A DNA stretch of 64,000 nucleotides from Synergistota bacterium (GTDB lineage: Bacteria; Synergistota; Synergistia; Synergistales; Synergistaceae). Location: the NCBI GenBank assembly GCA_023450745.1, contig JAEXGR010000005.1, forward strand, positions 17,363-81,362. Reading direction: 5' to 3'. The notes beneath the pieces were generated by a model. That model was not told where the DNA came from. It searched no databases and was given only the letters and a program-made list of their open reading frames with translations. This document shows, piece by piece, positions 32,506-42,047 of the stretch. Each line of letters begins with the position of its first letter. Position 1 is the first letter of the stretch. Position numbers and translations under genes: made by a program.

Positions 32506-34146
32506 TTGTCGTTCGGTGCTGAGCTGATATGGATTTGGAGCAGGGAATTTAACGTCTGTCGCGGCCGGCGCGTACAGAGGGTAGACGGAGGCGACAACTC
32601 CGTCGTCGTCTCTTTCGGAGCCACGGAGCTGTTATTGTCGTGGGGTGCGCAGAACTGCGGCGCGGCGCTGATATCCCAGAAGGAGAGAAAATCTCTTTTA
32701 TCTTCCATATCACAGACGCCGCCAATCACGAACGCGCTGAGAAGCCACCTGACCGGGGCCGAGCTCTGCGACGTGGAGCAACTGCGGCGTGACCGTATCC
32801 TCAAGTTCACCTTTAGAAAGACCGTTGGGGCGGGCTTTATCGCTACGCGTTGTCTTATAATTGAGATAATGGAACGTTATAGCAATATACTGCTTACCGA
32901 TGAAAGCGAAAATATCATTGAGACTGCGAAACACATCCATCCAGCGGACAATAATTACCGGACCGTTTTGCCGGGGCTCCCCTACCGTCTGCCGCCGGCT
33001 TTTGAGGGGCTGGCGCTGGAAGAATGGCTTGCCTCGCCGGACGCAGCCTCCATAACAAAGATTGCCGGGTTCGGCAAACCGCTGCTAAAAATTCTCTCCG
33101 AGGTCGAGTTGGAACGAGCTGTCTTGATTTTGGGCAGTTTTTATAACGACAACAATAGAGCTACGTTCGTTCTTCAAAGGATAGGCCGCTATATAACCTC
33201 ACTGCCGGAGCTATTGCCCAAGAGCGAAGCCATTGAAGTAAACGACGCCGGGAAGCTGGTAACGCTCGCGCCGCTCCGCGACGTCGCCTTTGAGGCGCGT
33301 AAAAAGCGCGCGGCGCAGATCATCGAAAAAGAGATAACGCGCCGTGAGCGTCAGGCGGGGGACATAGAGCGGCTACTCGCTGACGACAAGGCGGAACTTT
33401 ACAGGCAGTACGGCGAGCTGATCGTCGCGAATCTCTGGCAGATACGTCACAACGTCGCCGAGACGGAGCTTACGGGCTACGACGGCTCCGGAAATGAGCG
33501 GTCGCTTACAGTGCCGCTAGATCCAAGGCTCTCACCTTCGCAGAACGCCGCTCTTTATTTCGCGAAATATAAAAAGATAACGGCGGCTCAGGAGCGCGCC
33601 GCCGCGCTGTTGGTCTCTGTGAGAGAGGAGCTTGGCGATCATCGGGAGGCGCTGGAACTCGCGCAGTCTATCGGCGACGCGGGGTCGCTCACGATGCTTG
33701 AGGAAGAGCTTGGAATCGCCAGGGCGGCGGCACAGAAGCGGGGGGCGAAGAGGCGGGAGCCTCAGCTTCCGCCGCACAGGCGCTTTGAGTTTGAGAAGGC
33801 CCTAGTATTCGCGGGACTGTCGTCAAAGGGCAACAGATATGTGACCTTTAAACTGGCCCTCGCGGACGACCTTTGGTTTCATGCGCAGGGAGTGCCGGGC
33901 TCGCATGTCATCCTGCGCCCCCTGGCAGCGCTCTCCGAAGAAGAGCTTTCTTCGCTGAAAGCCTTTTGCGCCTCGCTCGCGGCCTATCACAGTAAATTCC
34001 GCGCGGCGTCCCGCCTGCGCGTAGATTACACCAAGCGGCGATATGTCAGCCCGATCCGCGGCGGAGAGGCCAACGTTACCTACAAGGAGTTTTCCACGAT
34101 CAGCGCTTCTCCCGAGTACTGGCAGGAGTTCCTGGAAAACCGCTGA
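32506..34146 (+). CDS. rqcH: Ribosome quality-control protein RqcH (NFACT/Rqc2 family)
   Basis: Cytosolic NFACT protein that binds 50S subunits carrying stalled peptidyl-tRNA and directs addition of C-terminal alanine tails. It has about 546 residues: NFACT-N (residues 1-200, with HIHPADNNYRTVLPGLPY), a helix-hairpin/coiled-coil middle (EKEITRRERQAGDIERLL) and the NFACT-R domain (GNRYVTFKLALADDLWFHAQ, GSHVILRP). The frame is open from 32461, but a TATAAT at 32466 and the GGAGG at 32494 point to a later start. The TTG at 32506, seven bases after GGAGG, gives MSFGAELIW, matching the MSFDG start of Bacillus RqcH; the ATG at 32500 is too close to the ribosome site. It converges on the pseudouridine synthase gene. 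Confidence 0.92.
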   Translation: MSFGAELIWIWSREFNVCRGRRVQRVDGGDNSVVVSFGATELLLSWGAQNCGAALISQKERKSLLSSISQTPPITNALRSHLTGAELCDVEQLRRDRILKFTFRKTVGAGFIATRCLIIEIMERYSNILLTDESENIIETAKHIHPADNNYRTVLPGLPYRLPPAFEGLALEEWLASPDAASITKIAGFGKPLLKILSEVELERAVLILGSFYNDNNRATFVLQRIGRYITSLPELLPKSEAIEVNDAGKLVTLAPLRDVAFEARKKRAAQIIEKEITRRERQAGDIERLLADDKAELYRQYGELIVANLWQIRHNVAETELTGYDGSGNERSLTVPLDPRLSPSQNAALYFAKYKKITAAQERAAALLVSVREELGDHREALELAQSIGDAGSLTMLEEELGIARAAAQKRGAKRREPQLPPHRRFEFEKALVFAGLSSKGNRYVTFKLALADDLWFHAQGVPGSHVILRPLAALSEEELSSLKAFCASLAAYHSKFRAASRLRVDYTKRRYVSPIRGGEANVTYKEFSTISASPEYWQEFLENR

Positions 34147-34180
34147 TCCGGCGGGTGAATGCTGCTTTTTTTTGCGAACT

Positions 34181-35218
34181 TTAATCTGTCGCGGTTCTAA
34201 TTTTTTTTAGAAAGTTGACGAGCTCGCCCGGGAGCGGCTGTGTGAAGAGCATCTCTTTGCCGGTGCGCGGATGCTTGAAGCCAAGCCTCCACGAATGGAG
34301 AAAGATTCTCTCCGGGCCGAAGGGCGACGGCCTTGACGGCGCGTAGAGACGGTCGCCGACAAGCGGGCACCTGACCGCCTGCATGTGCACCCGTATCTGG
34401 TGCGTACGACCGCTGTGAAGGGTACATTTTACCAAAGAGCAGCCGCCGGCGTGCCAAAGCCTTTCGTAGTCCGTCCAAGCCTCGCGGCCATCTTCCACGC
34501 AGGCCATGCGGAGCCGGTTATAAGGATCGCGGTCGATCGGATATTTGACGGAGCCGCGCACGGCGGGCGTCGTACCGTAACAGAGGGCCAGATACTCTTT
34601 TTGGATGCGGCGCGCCTTGAAGTCGCGAAATAGTCCCTCCTGCGCAAGTCCGTTTCGCGCGACCACCATCAGCCCCGACGTGGTCGCGTCGAGCCGGTGG
34701 ACGATCCCCGGACGCCGGACGCCGTTCATCGTCCCGAGGTCTGGGTAACGGAACAGCAGTCCGTGCACGAGCGTGCCGCTCCAGTGCCCCGGCGCCGGAT
34801 GGACCACGAGCCCCGCGGGTTTATTGACCACGATCAGGTCCTCGTCGTCATAGACCGTCTCAAAGGCGATATCCTGAGGTTCAAGGTCAAGCGTCTCCGC
34901 TGGCGGTATTTCTACTTGCAGCCGGTCGCCGGCGGCAACTTTCACCGAGGGTTTGACGCGGCGCTCGGGAGTAAGCGAAGAGTGCCTCTCTTTTATCAGC
35001 TTCTGCGCGTAATTGCGGCTTATCCCCAGAAGGCGCGAAAGGGCGAAGTCCAACCGGTGCCCGTCCAGCTCCGCTGCTATCTCAAAGCTGTGCGCGACAG
35101 AAGAGGAGGGGGCGGCGGTCAGCCCCTCCCCCTCCTCATTGATCTCTTCTCCAATTATATTATTGGTGATCGAGCACATCGCGGCAGCGGTCGCAGATGC
35201 CCTTCTCCGCCACTTCAT
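34181..35218 (-). CDS. RluD/RluA-family 23S rRNA (or tRNA) pseudouridine synthase
   Basis: Pseudouridine synthase with an N-terminal S4 RNA-binding domain (RLDFALSRLLGISRNYAQKLI, residues about 55-75) and the RluA-type catalytic domain with the aspartate in HRLDATTSG. The VVNKPAGLVVHP and GRTHQIRVHMQ motifs are intact. The best match is RluD, but RluC/RluA cannot be excluded. The start is uncertain: ATG 35218 has GGAAGAG upstream and overlaps ileS by 59 bases, while ATG 35179 overlaps less but has no ribosome site. Conserved sequence begins only at about residue 43. The gene follows ileS in one transcript. An A-run of eight near the 3' end is a possible slippage site but keeps frame. Confidence 0.92.
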   Translation of the reverse strand: MKWRRRASATAAAMCSITNNIIGEEINEEGEGLTAAPSSSVAHSFEIAAELDGHRLDFALSRLLGISRNYAQKLIKERHSSLTPERRVKPSVKVAAGDRLQVEIPPAETLDLEPQDIAFETVYDDEDLIVVNKPAGLVVHPAPGHWSGTLVHGLLFRYPDLGTMNGVRRPGIVHRLDATTSGLMVVARNGLAQEGLFRDFKARRIQKEYLALCYGTTPAVRGSVKYPIDRDPYNRLRMACVEDGREAWTDYERLWHAGGCSLVKCTLHSGRTHQIRVHMQAVRCPLVGDRLYAPSRPSPFGPERIFLHSWRLGFKHPRTGKEMLFTQPLPGELVNFLKKIRTATD

Positions 35219-37943
35219 GGCGTCTCTTCCAGCAGCGCGGGCACTTTTCGGCCGTCGACTTGTTGACGCCGATACGCAGTCCCGTCGTCTCGTCGTCGTA
35301 GACGATCTCCGCGCCGTCGACCTCCGCGACGACTTTGCAGGACGAGACGATGAGGATGTTCTCCCAGGTATCGTCGCCGATCTTGCCGGCGAGAGGCCGG
35401 TAGTAGTCGCTGAGCTTTATCTGCACGTCGGCGTCAAGCGGGTGTCCGATAACGCCCTTGCCGCGCGCCGATTCAAGGCCGCGAAGCACGCCCTGACGGG
35501 CAAGCATGAGCATATCCCATTCGTCCTCCACCGCGGGGTCAATGCCCTCGGCGAGGCTGCCGGGCCAGTCCGCCAGCAGAACGCTCTGCGGCAGCGACGG
35601 GTCCATTTCACGCATCTTCTGCCAGATTTCTTCCGCTGTGAAGGAGAGGACGGACGACATCATCTGCGTCACCGCCTGGAGTACCTGCCACATAACGGTG
35701 CGTATGGAGCGGCGGCTCATCGCGTCTTTCGCGTCGGCATAGAGCTTGTCCTTACTCACGTCGATATAGAACGACGACAGCTCGTTATCGCAGAACTGGT
35801 GGATGAGCGTCATCGGCTGATGGAACTCATATTCGTCAAATCCCGCCGTCACGCGCGAGCGCAGCCGCTCAAGCTTCAGCATTATGTACTGGTCCACAGG
35901 GGCGAGCTGGTCGTGCGGCAGTATGTCCGTCGCCGGGTCGAAGCCGGCGAGGTTTGCGAGCAGGAAACGCGCCGTGTTGCGTATTCTTCGGTATGACTCG
36001 ATAAGGTTGCGGAATATCTCTTCCGAGATACGCACGTCGCCGCGGTAGTCGGATGAGGCGACCCAGAGGCGGAGAATGTCCGCGCCGTTTTTATCGATGA
36101 TTTTCTCCGGCTTCATGACGTTGCCGAGGGATTTGGACATCTTCTGACCATCCGGCCCCATGATAAAGCCATGCGTGAGGACGGTCCTGTAGGGAGCGGT
36201 GCCGCGCGTCGCCACGCTGTTGAGCAGCGAGGTCTGGAACCAGCCGCGATGCTGGTCGCTTCCCTCGAGGTACATATCGGCGGGCCAGCTGAGGTCTTCC
36301 CAGTTGTCAAGCACCGCCGAATGGCTCGTGCCCGAGTCAAACCAGACATCCATGATGTCTTCGTCTTTACGCAGGTGGCTGTGTCCGCACTTCGGGCAGA
36401 CCGCGAGGTCTCCGACGAGCTCCTCCGGCGTCATCGTCCACCAGCAGTTGCTGCCGTGTTCGCGGATTTTGTCCGCCACGCGGCGCACGCGGTCTCCGGT
36501 AAGGATCACTTCGCCGCAGTCTTCGCAGTAGAAGGCGGGAATGGGCACGCCCCAAGTGCGCTGACGGCTGATGCACCAGTCGGAGCGGTCGCGCACCATG
36601 TTCGTGATGCGGTCTTTGCCCCAGTCGGGAACCCACTTCACCTCGTCTATACACTTGAGGGCCTCGTCGCGGAAATCGGCGACGGAAACGAACCACTGGT
36701 CGGTGGCGCGGAAGATGACCGGCTTCTTGCAGCGCCAGCAGTGAGGATAAGAGTGAGTGATCTTTAGCCTGCCGAGCAAGCGCTTTGATTCGCCGAGCAG
36801 CTCGAATACTTTTTTCTCGCCTTCCGCGAGCGACATGCCGGCGAATATCGGCGTGTCCTGATAGTAATGACCCGTTTCGTCGACGGGGTTGTAGATGTCG
36901 ATGCCGTAACGGACGCCCGTCTCATAGTCTTCGGTACCGTGGCCGGGCGCGGTATGAACGCACCCCGTGCCGGAATCGAGAGTGACATAGTCAGCGAGCA
37001 CGAAGGGAGTGGCCCGGTCGTAGAAGGGGTGCTGCGCGAGCGAATTTTCAAGCTTCTCGCCCTTGCAGGAGAGGATCGGTTCGCCGAACTCAAGCTGCGT
37101 CGCTCTCTCGACTTCCGCCTTGAGTCCCTGCGCGATGAGGTATATTTTATCGCCGACCTGATAGAAGCCGTAATCGTAGCGCGGATGCACGGCGACCGCC
37201 ATCGAGGCGGGCAGCGTCCAGGGGGTCGTCGTCCAGATTATAACGTCGACATCTTTGCCGGCCAGTTCGGGAAATACCTTCGCCGCGTCGGTGTATTTAT
37301 AGGCGACGAATATCGAGGGCGAGGTCTCGTCCGCGTATTCGATCTCGGCGGCGGCGAGAGCCGTCTGGCAGTCGGTGCACCAGTAGATGGCCTTGCGTCC
37401 TTTGTAGACCAGGCCCTTATCTACCATCTCGGCAAACCCTTCGATCTGGGTCGCCTCGTAGGCGGGCACCAACGTCATATAGGGGTGTTCCCAATCGCCG
37501 ATGACGCCAAGACGCTTAAACTGCCCTGTCTGGATATCGGCAAATGAACGGGCGTAGGCGGCGCACTTCTCACGCAGTTCAACGGGGGCGACTTCGTCTT
37601 TGTTGAGGCTCTGCTCTTTGAGCACTTTGAGCTCGATGGGAAGTCCGTGGGTGTCGTAGCCGGGCACGTAGGGAGCGAAGTAGCCGCGCTGCCATTTGTA
37701 TTTAACGACGAAGTCTTTCAGTATCTTGTTTGTCGCCGTGCCGATATGGATGCTGGCGTTCGCGTACGGAGGGCCGTCGTGCAGAATGAAGGAGGGTTTG
37801 TCCTTATTCTTTTTCTTGAGCTCGCCGTAAACGTCAATATCGTACCAGAACTTCAGGAATTCCGGCTCCCTCTGCGAAAGATTCGCGCGCATGGGAAAAT
37901 CGGTCTTGGGAAGAAACAGGGTATCCTTATAATCATTCGCCAT
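35160..37943 (-). CDS. ileS: Isoleucyl-tRNA synthetase
   Basis: Class Ia synthetase charging tRNA-Ile, 927 residues, full length. It has PPYANASIHIGT near residue 60, GYDTHGLPIE, an editing domain with TTTPWTLPA, KMSKSLGN at about 600, and a C-terminal zinc site (CPRCW...CDRC) at about 900-922. The HIGH signature reads HIGT, a variant at its last histidine. The start ATG has GAGGT upstream. A 7-bp hairpin sits in the leader. The 3' end overlaps the pseudouridine synthase gene. The bacterial-type (short insertion, zinc tail) form suggests sensitivity class 1, but this is inference. Confidence 0.96.
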   Translation of the reverse strand: MANDYKDTLFLPKTDFPMRANLSQREPEFLKFWYDIDVYGELKKKNKDKPSFILHDGPPYANASIHIGTATNKILKDFVVKYKWQRGYFAPYVPGYDTHGLPIELKVLKEQSLNKDEVAPVELREKCAAYARSFADIQTGQFKRLGVIGDWEHPYMTLVPAYEATQIEGFAEMVDKGLVYKGRKAIYWCTDCQTALAAAEIEYADETSPSIFVAYKYTDAAKVFPELAGKDVDVIIWTTTPWTLPASMAVAVHPRYDYGFYQVGDKIYLIAQGLKAEVERATQLEFGEPILSCKGEKLENSLAQHPFYDRATPFVLADYVTLDSGTGCVHTAPGHGTEDYETGVRYGIDIYNPVDETGHYYQDTPIFAGMSLAEGEKKVFELLGESKRLLGRLKITHSYPHCWRCKKPVIFRATDQWFVSVADFRDEALKCIDEVKWVPDWGKDRITNMVRDRSDWCISRQRTWGVPIPAFYCEDCGEVILTGDRVRRVADKIREHGSNCWWTMTPEELVGDLAVCPKCGHSHLRKDEDIMDVWFDSGTSHSAVLDNWEDLSWPADMYLEGSDQHRGWFQTSLLNSVATRGTAPYRTVLTHGFIMGPDGQKMSKSLGNVMKPEKIIDKNGADILRLWVASSDYRGDVRISEEIFRNLIESYRRIRNTARFLLANLAGFDPATDILPHDQLAPVDQYIMLKLERLRSRVTAGFDEYEFHQPMTLIHQFCDNELSSFYIDVSKDKLYADAKDAMSRRSIRTVMWQVLQAVTQMMSSVLSFTAEEIWQKMREMDPSLPQSVLLADWPGSLAEGIDPAVEDEWDMLMLARQGVLRGLESARGKGVIGHPLDADVQIKLSDYYRPLAGKIGDDTWENILIVSSCKVVAEVDGAEIVYDDETTGLRIGVNKSTAEKCPRCWKRRHEVAEKGICDRCRDVLDHQ

Positions 37944-37968
37944 AAAATAACCTCCATATAAACTGAAC

Positions 37969-38012
37969 GGAATTCCGCGAAGAATTCCATAATGTACAAC
38001 TTACGTATTATA
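37969..38012 (-). promoter_or_regulatory. ileS promoter -10 and leader hairpin
   Basis: TATAAT on the minus strand at 38007-38012. Between it and the ileS start lies a perfect hairpin, GGAATTC, CGCGAA loop, GAATTCC (37969-37988), placed just before the ribosome site. No U-tract follows, so it is more likely an mRNA stability or translation element than a terminator. No T-box sequence is seen. Confidence 0.5.
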
Positions 38013-38331
38013 ACAGAAAAGCATGAAATGGCATAATACGGCGCGGCCGCGGCCGAACGCACGGAATATCGCCCCTTACGCCCGCGGCTGCCGGACAGCG
38101 CCGTTTTTCACGCTCTTACAACGTTCGCCGAAATCACCCGTGAGATATCAAGAAAAAACCCAGACGGTTTTTACGTGAACGTTCACCGCGGCCTTCAAAA
38201 TCCATGTGAATACGCTAATGCCGCCTTAGCGCTGCCGCAGGGGAGGCAACTTGCCGGAAAAATAATATCAAAGAGCGCCTCGCTGATATATAATTATGTA
38301 CAAATAAAAATCCTGGATTGGGTGACTTATC
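38013..38331. other. Intergenic region between ileS and dgkA promoters
   Basis: About 320 bases separating the divergent ileS and dgkA genes. A TATAAT at 38289-38294 is a likely -10 for dgkA, about 38 bases before its GTG. No -35 at good spacing, no open frame with ribosome site and no RNA gene are seen. A minus-strand frame (38215-38574) is a shadow of dgkA. Confidence 0.4.
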
Positions 38332-38688
38332 GTGGAACAGTGGAAAAATAAAGGACTTTTTGCAAAAACTCTCTATTCGCTGAACGGCCTCCGCACCGCC
38401 TTCATGACGGAGAAGGCCATACGCCACGAGACTTTGGGCGTGGCCGCCGCCGTCGCCCTCGCGCTTTTCATGAAACGCGGCTGGGAAGATATATTCTGTG
38501 TCTTCGTAGCCGCGCTCGTTCCCATGACGGTCGAACTGATAAATACGGCGGTCGAAAGAATCATTGACACGCACTTCGGCCCCGCCTTTAGAGAAGAGGT
38601 GCGCATCCAGAAGGATACTCTTTCGGCCGCCGTATTTTTGAGCCTCATTATCGGCTACGGTATTTGTATAAAAATCATCTTTTTTTAG
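38332..38688 (+). CDS. dgkA: Diacylglycerol/undecaprenol kinase (DgkA family)
   Basis: Small integral membrane kinase of 118 residues with three predicted membrane helices. It phosphorylates diacylglycerol (Gram-negative type) or undecaprenol (Gram-positive type), recycling lipids left from envelope synthesis. The family motif ELINTAVERIID at about residues 67-78 carries the catalytic glutamate, and the N-terminal SLNGLRTAFMTEKAIRHE matches the cytosolic start of DgkA proteins. The start is GTG at 38332. It is convergent to the S55 peptidase gene, with five bases between the stops. Confidence 0.92.
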   Translation: MEQWKNKGLFAKTLYSLNGLRTAFMTEKAIRHETLGVAAAVALALFMKRGWEDIFCVFVAALVPMTVELINTAVERIIDTHFGPAFREEVRIQKDTLSAAVFLSLIIGYGICIKIIFF

Positions 38689-38693
38689 CCTGA

Positions 38694-40826
38694 TCAGCGG
38701 CGGCGATTGGGCGTCAGGAGTGAAAAGCTTTCCTCGTCGCCCTCTCCGCCGTCATCGTCCGGCGGCAGCTCCTCTTCTTCTTTATCTTCGCCATCAGCCG
38801 CGTTTTCCTCAGACTTTGCGGCGATGATCTCCGCCAATTCGTCGTCGGTTATCATATCCAACGGCAGACCGCTCTTGATCTTGATGAATTTGCGCAGCAC
38901 GCCCTCGATATAGTAGTTGGTGTCGGCGATTACCATCGCGCCCTCTTTTACGCGCTCCTCCCTGATTTCACTGACGAAGCGGTCCTCAAGAAGATCCCCG
39001 GGGGTAAACGATCCTTTGTCGCCTTTTTTCGGAGGCTGCGGGCCGCGCCCGGGTTCCGGCTTTTTCTCCCCCGCCTTGTCTCCCTTGAGGCCCGGGGTTT
39101 CGGCGATTTTTTCCTTGTCTTTATCGGTCGTTGGCTTGCCCTTTTTCTTTTTGGGCGCGTCCTTCTCGGGACCGCTGATCTCCACGATTATCTGATTGTT
39201 GGTCTCTTTGGCCCTCAGTTCGCTCATCAATTCGCCGAAGGTAGCCACCGCGCGCGTCCCCGTCAACAGCGCTTCCTGCGCGGGTTCTTCGATGCCGCCG
39301 CCGCGCGCCGTTATCTCGCAGAAGGAAATCGCGTTTTCGGGAACGGTAAGCTCAAAGCTCTTAACCACCGGCGCCTTGCGCCATGGACGGAAGGTGACGT
39401 CTACTTTAACCTTGTCTCCCGGCTTGTAAAAATCTTTTTCGTCAGCGATCTCGATCTTGTCGATGAAGACAATCCGCGGAGTCTTTGTAATCTCAACGTC
39501 AACCTGCACGCCGTAGGGGCTGATCTCTCGGAAAGGGTTCAGCGACATGGCCTTGCCCATCGCCTCGATCTCTTTTTGCAGCGATTTTACGACGTCCTTA
39601 TCCGAATAGAAGATATTGCGGCGCACCCAGGCCGGCGAGAGGTTGCCGCCGGAGACGGAGTACGAGACGAGAGCCGTGCCCGAGCCGCGCTGGGCCCAAA
39701 GGCTGTCGATGATTCCGAGGACGCCGGTCGTGCCGATCTCCGGCCCGAGGTACTGGTCAGCGACTGTCTGGAAGCGTTTTGTCTCGCTCTCTTTGGTCTC
39801 GATATTGCGGAAGTTCACCGTATAGCTTGAGGCGGCGGCCAGCTGTCCGAGACGGCCGCCGATCGCCTCCGGCCGGTCCTGCGTCACAAGCCCCGTGATC
39901 TTGCCCAGATAGCCGAGTTTGAAGGAGCTCTCCATGCTGGGGATTATTTTTAGGATACTGGCGTCCATCATCGCGTACGACACGCCGCCGCGGTTGAACA
40001 TCGGATGCGCAAAGGCGACGAAGCGCCCGTCTTTCGAGGTGGCGGTCAACGTGCCGATACCGCCCGCGACAAAATCTCCCCAGGCAAGCGCCGCGCCCAT
40101 CGCCGCGCCAGGCTTGGGTTCCCATTTTAGATTCACGGGGTTTACGCCGCCGGCGGACGAGCCGAGCGGAAGAACGCGCAGGCCGAGTTTATTTTCCAGG
40201 CGTTTCGCGTAACGGTCGCTGATCCCGTCCACCGTCAGCGGCATCATTTTTTGTTCCAGCTTCTCGCCCGAAACTATCTCGGGGCTGTCGCCCGAGAGCG
40301 GCTCCGCGTCGCCAGAGACGATTTGGCCGCCCGGCGCGGGCGCCTTTTTGTCCGCGCTTGCGGGATGTTCCGCGGCAACTTTCGGAATCTCAAACCAGGG
40401 CAGTTTTTCTGACCAATCCATAGCCTTTGCCATCTCTTCGATCGGGGTGACGAGGCCAAGGTTGTTGTCGGCGAAGGACCATCCGTAGCCGATTGCCCCG
40501 ATAAGCCTGCCGCCGACATAGACGGGAGAGCCGCTCATGCCCGAGGCGATGCCGCCGTTTTCCCGCACGTATTTATCTTCGACCCGAATGAGGATAAGGT
40601 TTTTCGGGTTCGTCTTTTTAGGTAAGATCCCCAGCACCGTGACCTTAAAGGAGGTTATCTTCGTACCGGAGAGGACTGTCCTGGCGTAGCCCTCCATGCC
40701 GGGCTTGATCTCCGCAAGCGGCAGCACCGGGTCGCTCGGCACAAATTTATAGCCCGCTTTTGCCGCCCCCGTACAAAGAAGGGCAACGGCGGCCGCCAAC
40801 ATTATGATAGTCGTGATTTTTCTCAT
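38694..40826 (-). CDS. Exported SpoIVB-type S55 peptidase domain protein
   Basis: About 710 residues with an N-terminal signal peptide (MRKITTIIMLAAAVALLCTGAAKA). The S55 domain follows: PLAEIKPGMEGYARTVLSG (residues 36-54), then GIASGMSGSPVY with the likely catalytic Ser98. The histidine in VAFAHPMF at about 270 fits the second catalytic residue. The C-terminal part includes a beta-rich region and a long Lys/Pro/Glu tail. In Bacillus, SpoIVB cuts SpoIVFA during sporulation; here no sporulation gene is visible, and the protein may act in the periplasm on envelope proteins (inference). ATG 40826 follows GGAGG. It starts 17 bases after prfB on the same strand. Confidence 0.85.
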   Translation of the reverse strand: MRKITTIIMLAAAVALLCTGAAKAGYKFVPSDPVLPLAEIKPGMEGYARTVLSGTKITSFKVTVLGILPKKTNPKNLILIRVEDKYVRENGGIASGMSGSPVYVGGRLIGAIGYGWSFADNNLGLVTPIEEMAKAMDWSEKLPWFEIPKVAAEHPASADKKAPAPGGQIVSGDAEPLSGDSPEIVSGEKLEQKMMPLTVDGISDRYAKRLENKLGLRVLPLGSSAGGVNPVNLKWEPKPGAAMGAALAWGDFVAGGIGTLTATSKDGRFVAFAHPMFNRGGVSYAMMDASILKIIPSMESSFKLGYLGKITGLVTQDRPEAIGGRLGQLAAASSYTVNFRNIETKESETKRFQTVADQYLGPEIGTTGVLGIIDSLWAQRGSGTALVSYSVSGGNLSPAWVRRNIFYSDKDVVKSLQKEIEAMGKAMSLNPFREISPYGVQVDVEITKTPRIVFIDKIEIADEKDFYKPGDKVKVDVTFRPWRKAPVVKSFELTVPENAISFCEITARGGGIEEPAQEALLTGTRAVATFGELMSELRAKETNNQIIVEISGPEKDAPKKKKGKPTTDKDKEKIAETPGLKGDKAGEKKPEPGRGPQPPKKGDKGSFTPGDLLEDRFVSEIREERVKEGAMVIADTNYYIEGVLRKFIKIKSGLPLDMITDDELAEIIAAKSEENAADGEDKEEEELPPDDDGGEGDEESFSLLTPNRRR

Positions 40827-40843
40827 TTTGTCCTCCACTGACG

Positions 40844-41948
40844 CTATTTTTCGTTTTTGAGGAATCTCAGATAGGACATGATCAGCTCGTCGATCGCGCC
40901 GTCAAGCACCGCCTGCACGTTGCCGATTTCGCAGCCCGAGCGGTGGTCCTTTACGAGCTGAAAGGGCTGGAGCGTGTAGGAACGTATTTGGCTGCCCCAC
41001 GCGATGCTCCGCTTTTCACCCTGGATGCTGTCAAGCTGTTCCTGACGCTCGCGCAGCGTCCGCTCGAATAACTTCGAACGAAGAACCTGCATCGCCGTCG
41101 CCCGGTTCATGTGCTGGGAGCGTTCGGTCTGACAGCTGACGATGATGCCGGAGGGAATGTGCGTTATGCGCACGGCGGAGTCGGTCATGTTGACATACTG
41201 GCCGCCCGCGCCGCTTGAGCGGAAGGTGTCCATTTTCAAGTCTTCAGGGCGTATCTCGATCTCGACGCTCTCCGGCAGCACCGGCATTACCTCGACAGAG
41301 GCAAAGCTGGTGTGACGGCGTTTTGCCGAATCGAAGGGGGATATACGCACGAGCCGGTGAACGCCCTGCTCCCCTTTGAGGTAGCCGTAGGCGTAATCGC
41401 CCGATACGGAGACCGTAACGCTCTTTATTCCCGCCTCCTGGTCCGGCAGTTCGTCTATCAATTTCACCGTGTAGCGGTGATCCTCTGCCCAGCGCATATA
41501 CATGCGGTAGAGCATCTGCGCCCAATCCTGCGAATCAAGACCGCCCGCTCCGGCGTGTACGGTCATGATCGCGTCGCCGGCGTCATAATCGCCGTCGAGA
41601 AGGATCAGTATCTGGTAGTCTTCAATGACCTTCGTCAGCTTCGCGGCGCGGGAGTAGAACTCTTTCTCCAGCTCCGCGTCCTCCGCCTCCGCCAGGATTT
41701 CGGCGATCGCCTCAATCTCCTCGAACTCGCCGTTCATCTCCGCGGCTTTGTCAAGCCGCGCCTGACAGCGCGAAAATTCGCGGGAGATATCCTGAGCTTC
41801 CGGCGAGCCCCAGAAGTTTTCTTTTTCCGTCGTCTTGTGCAGCTCTTTTAATTTTGCCTCGATGGAAGGCAGGTCAAAGACTTTCACGCAGCTCATCAAA
41901 CGATGAACGCAGGTCCGTCATGACGGTCGATATGGGAAGTACTACCAT
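40844..41948 (-). CDS. prfB: Peptide chain release factor 2 with programmed +1 frameshift
   Basis: RF2 recognises UAA/UGA and releases the peptide through its GGQ loop. The first frame starts at ATG 41946-41948 (AGGAGGGG upstream) and reads 24 codons to CTT (41877-41879), then meets TGA (41874-41876) followed by C. Slipping +1 on CTTTGAC, the frame continues at GAC 41873-41875 to the stop at 40844, giving 367 residues. The SPF tripeptide (ISPFDSAK) and GGQ (SSGAGGQYVN) are intact. Thus RF2 levels are autoregulated. The Shine-Dalgarno-like booster (AGGGGG) found just before the slip site in E. coli is not evident here. Any annotation that starts at 41899 is truncated. Confidence 0.95.
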
Positions 41949-41982
41949 CAATAACCCCTCCTGAAAATACGAATTAACTTTT

Positions 41983-42016
41983 ATTATAACCGCAAAAGAA
42001 CAAAATCGTATATAAT
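41983..42016. promoter_or_regulatory. Divergent -10 elements of prfB and birA
   Basis: TATAAT on the minus strand at 41983-41988 (35 bases before prfB ATG) and on the plus strand at 42011-42016 (32 bases before birA ATG). The -35 regions overlap each other and are weak. No inverted repeat resembling a BirA operator was seen. Confidence 0.55.
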
Positions 42017-42047
42017 TTTACCGAAGTCGATCGGGGGAAGTGGCAAA

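Noticed and set aside
41874..41899. Starting prfB at 41899 in the main frame
   Set aside because: The CTTTGAC slip site and the upstream 24-codon frame with a strong ribosome site show the true start is 41948.
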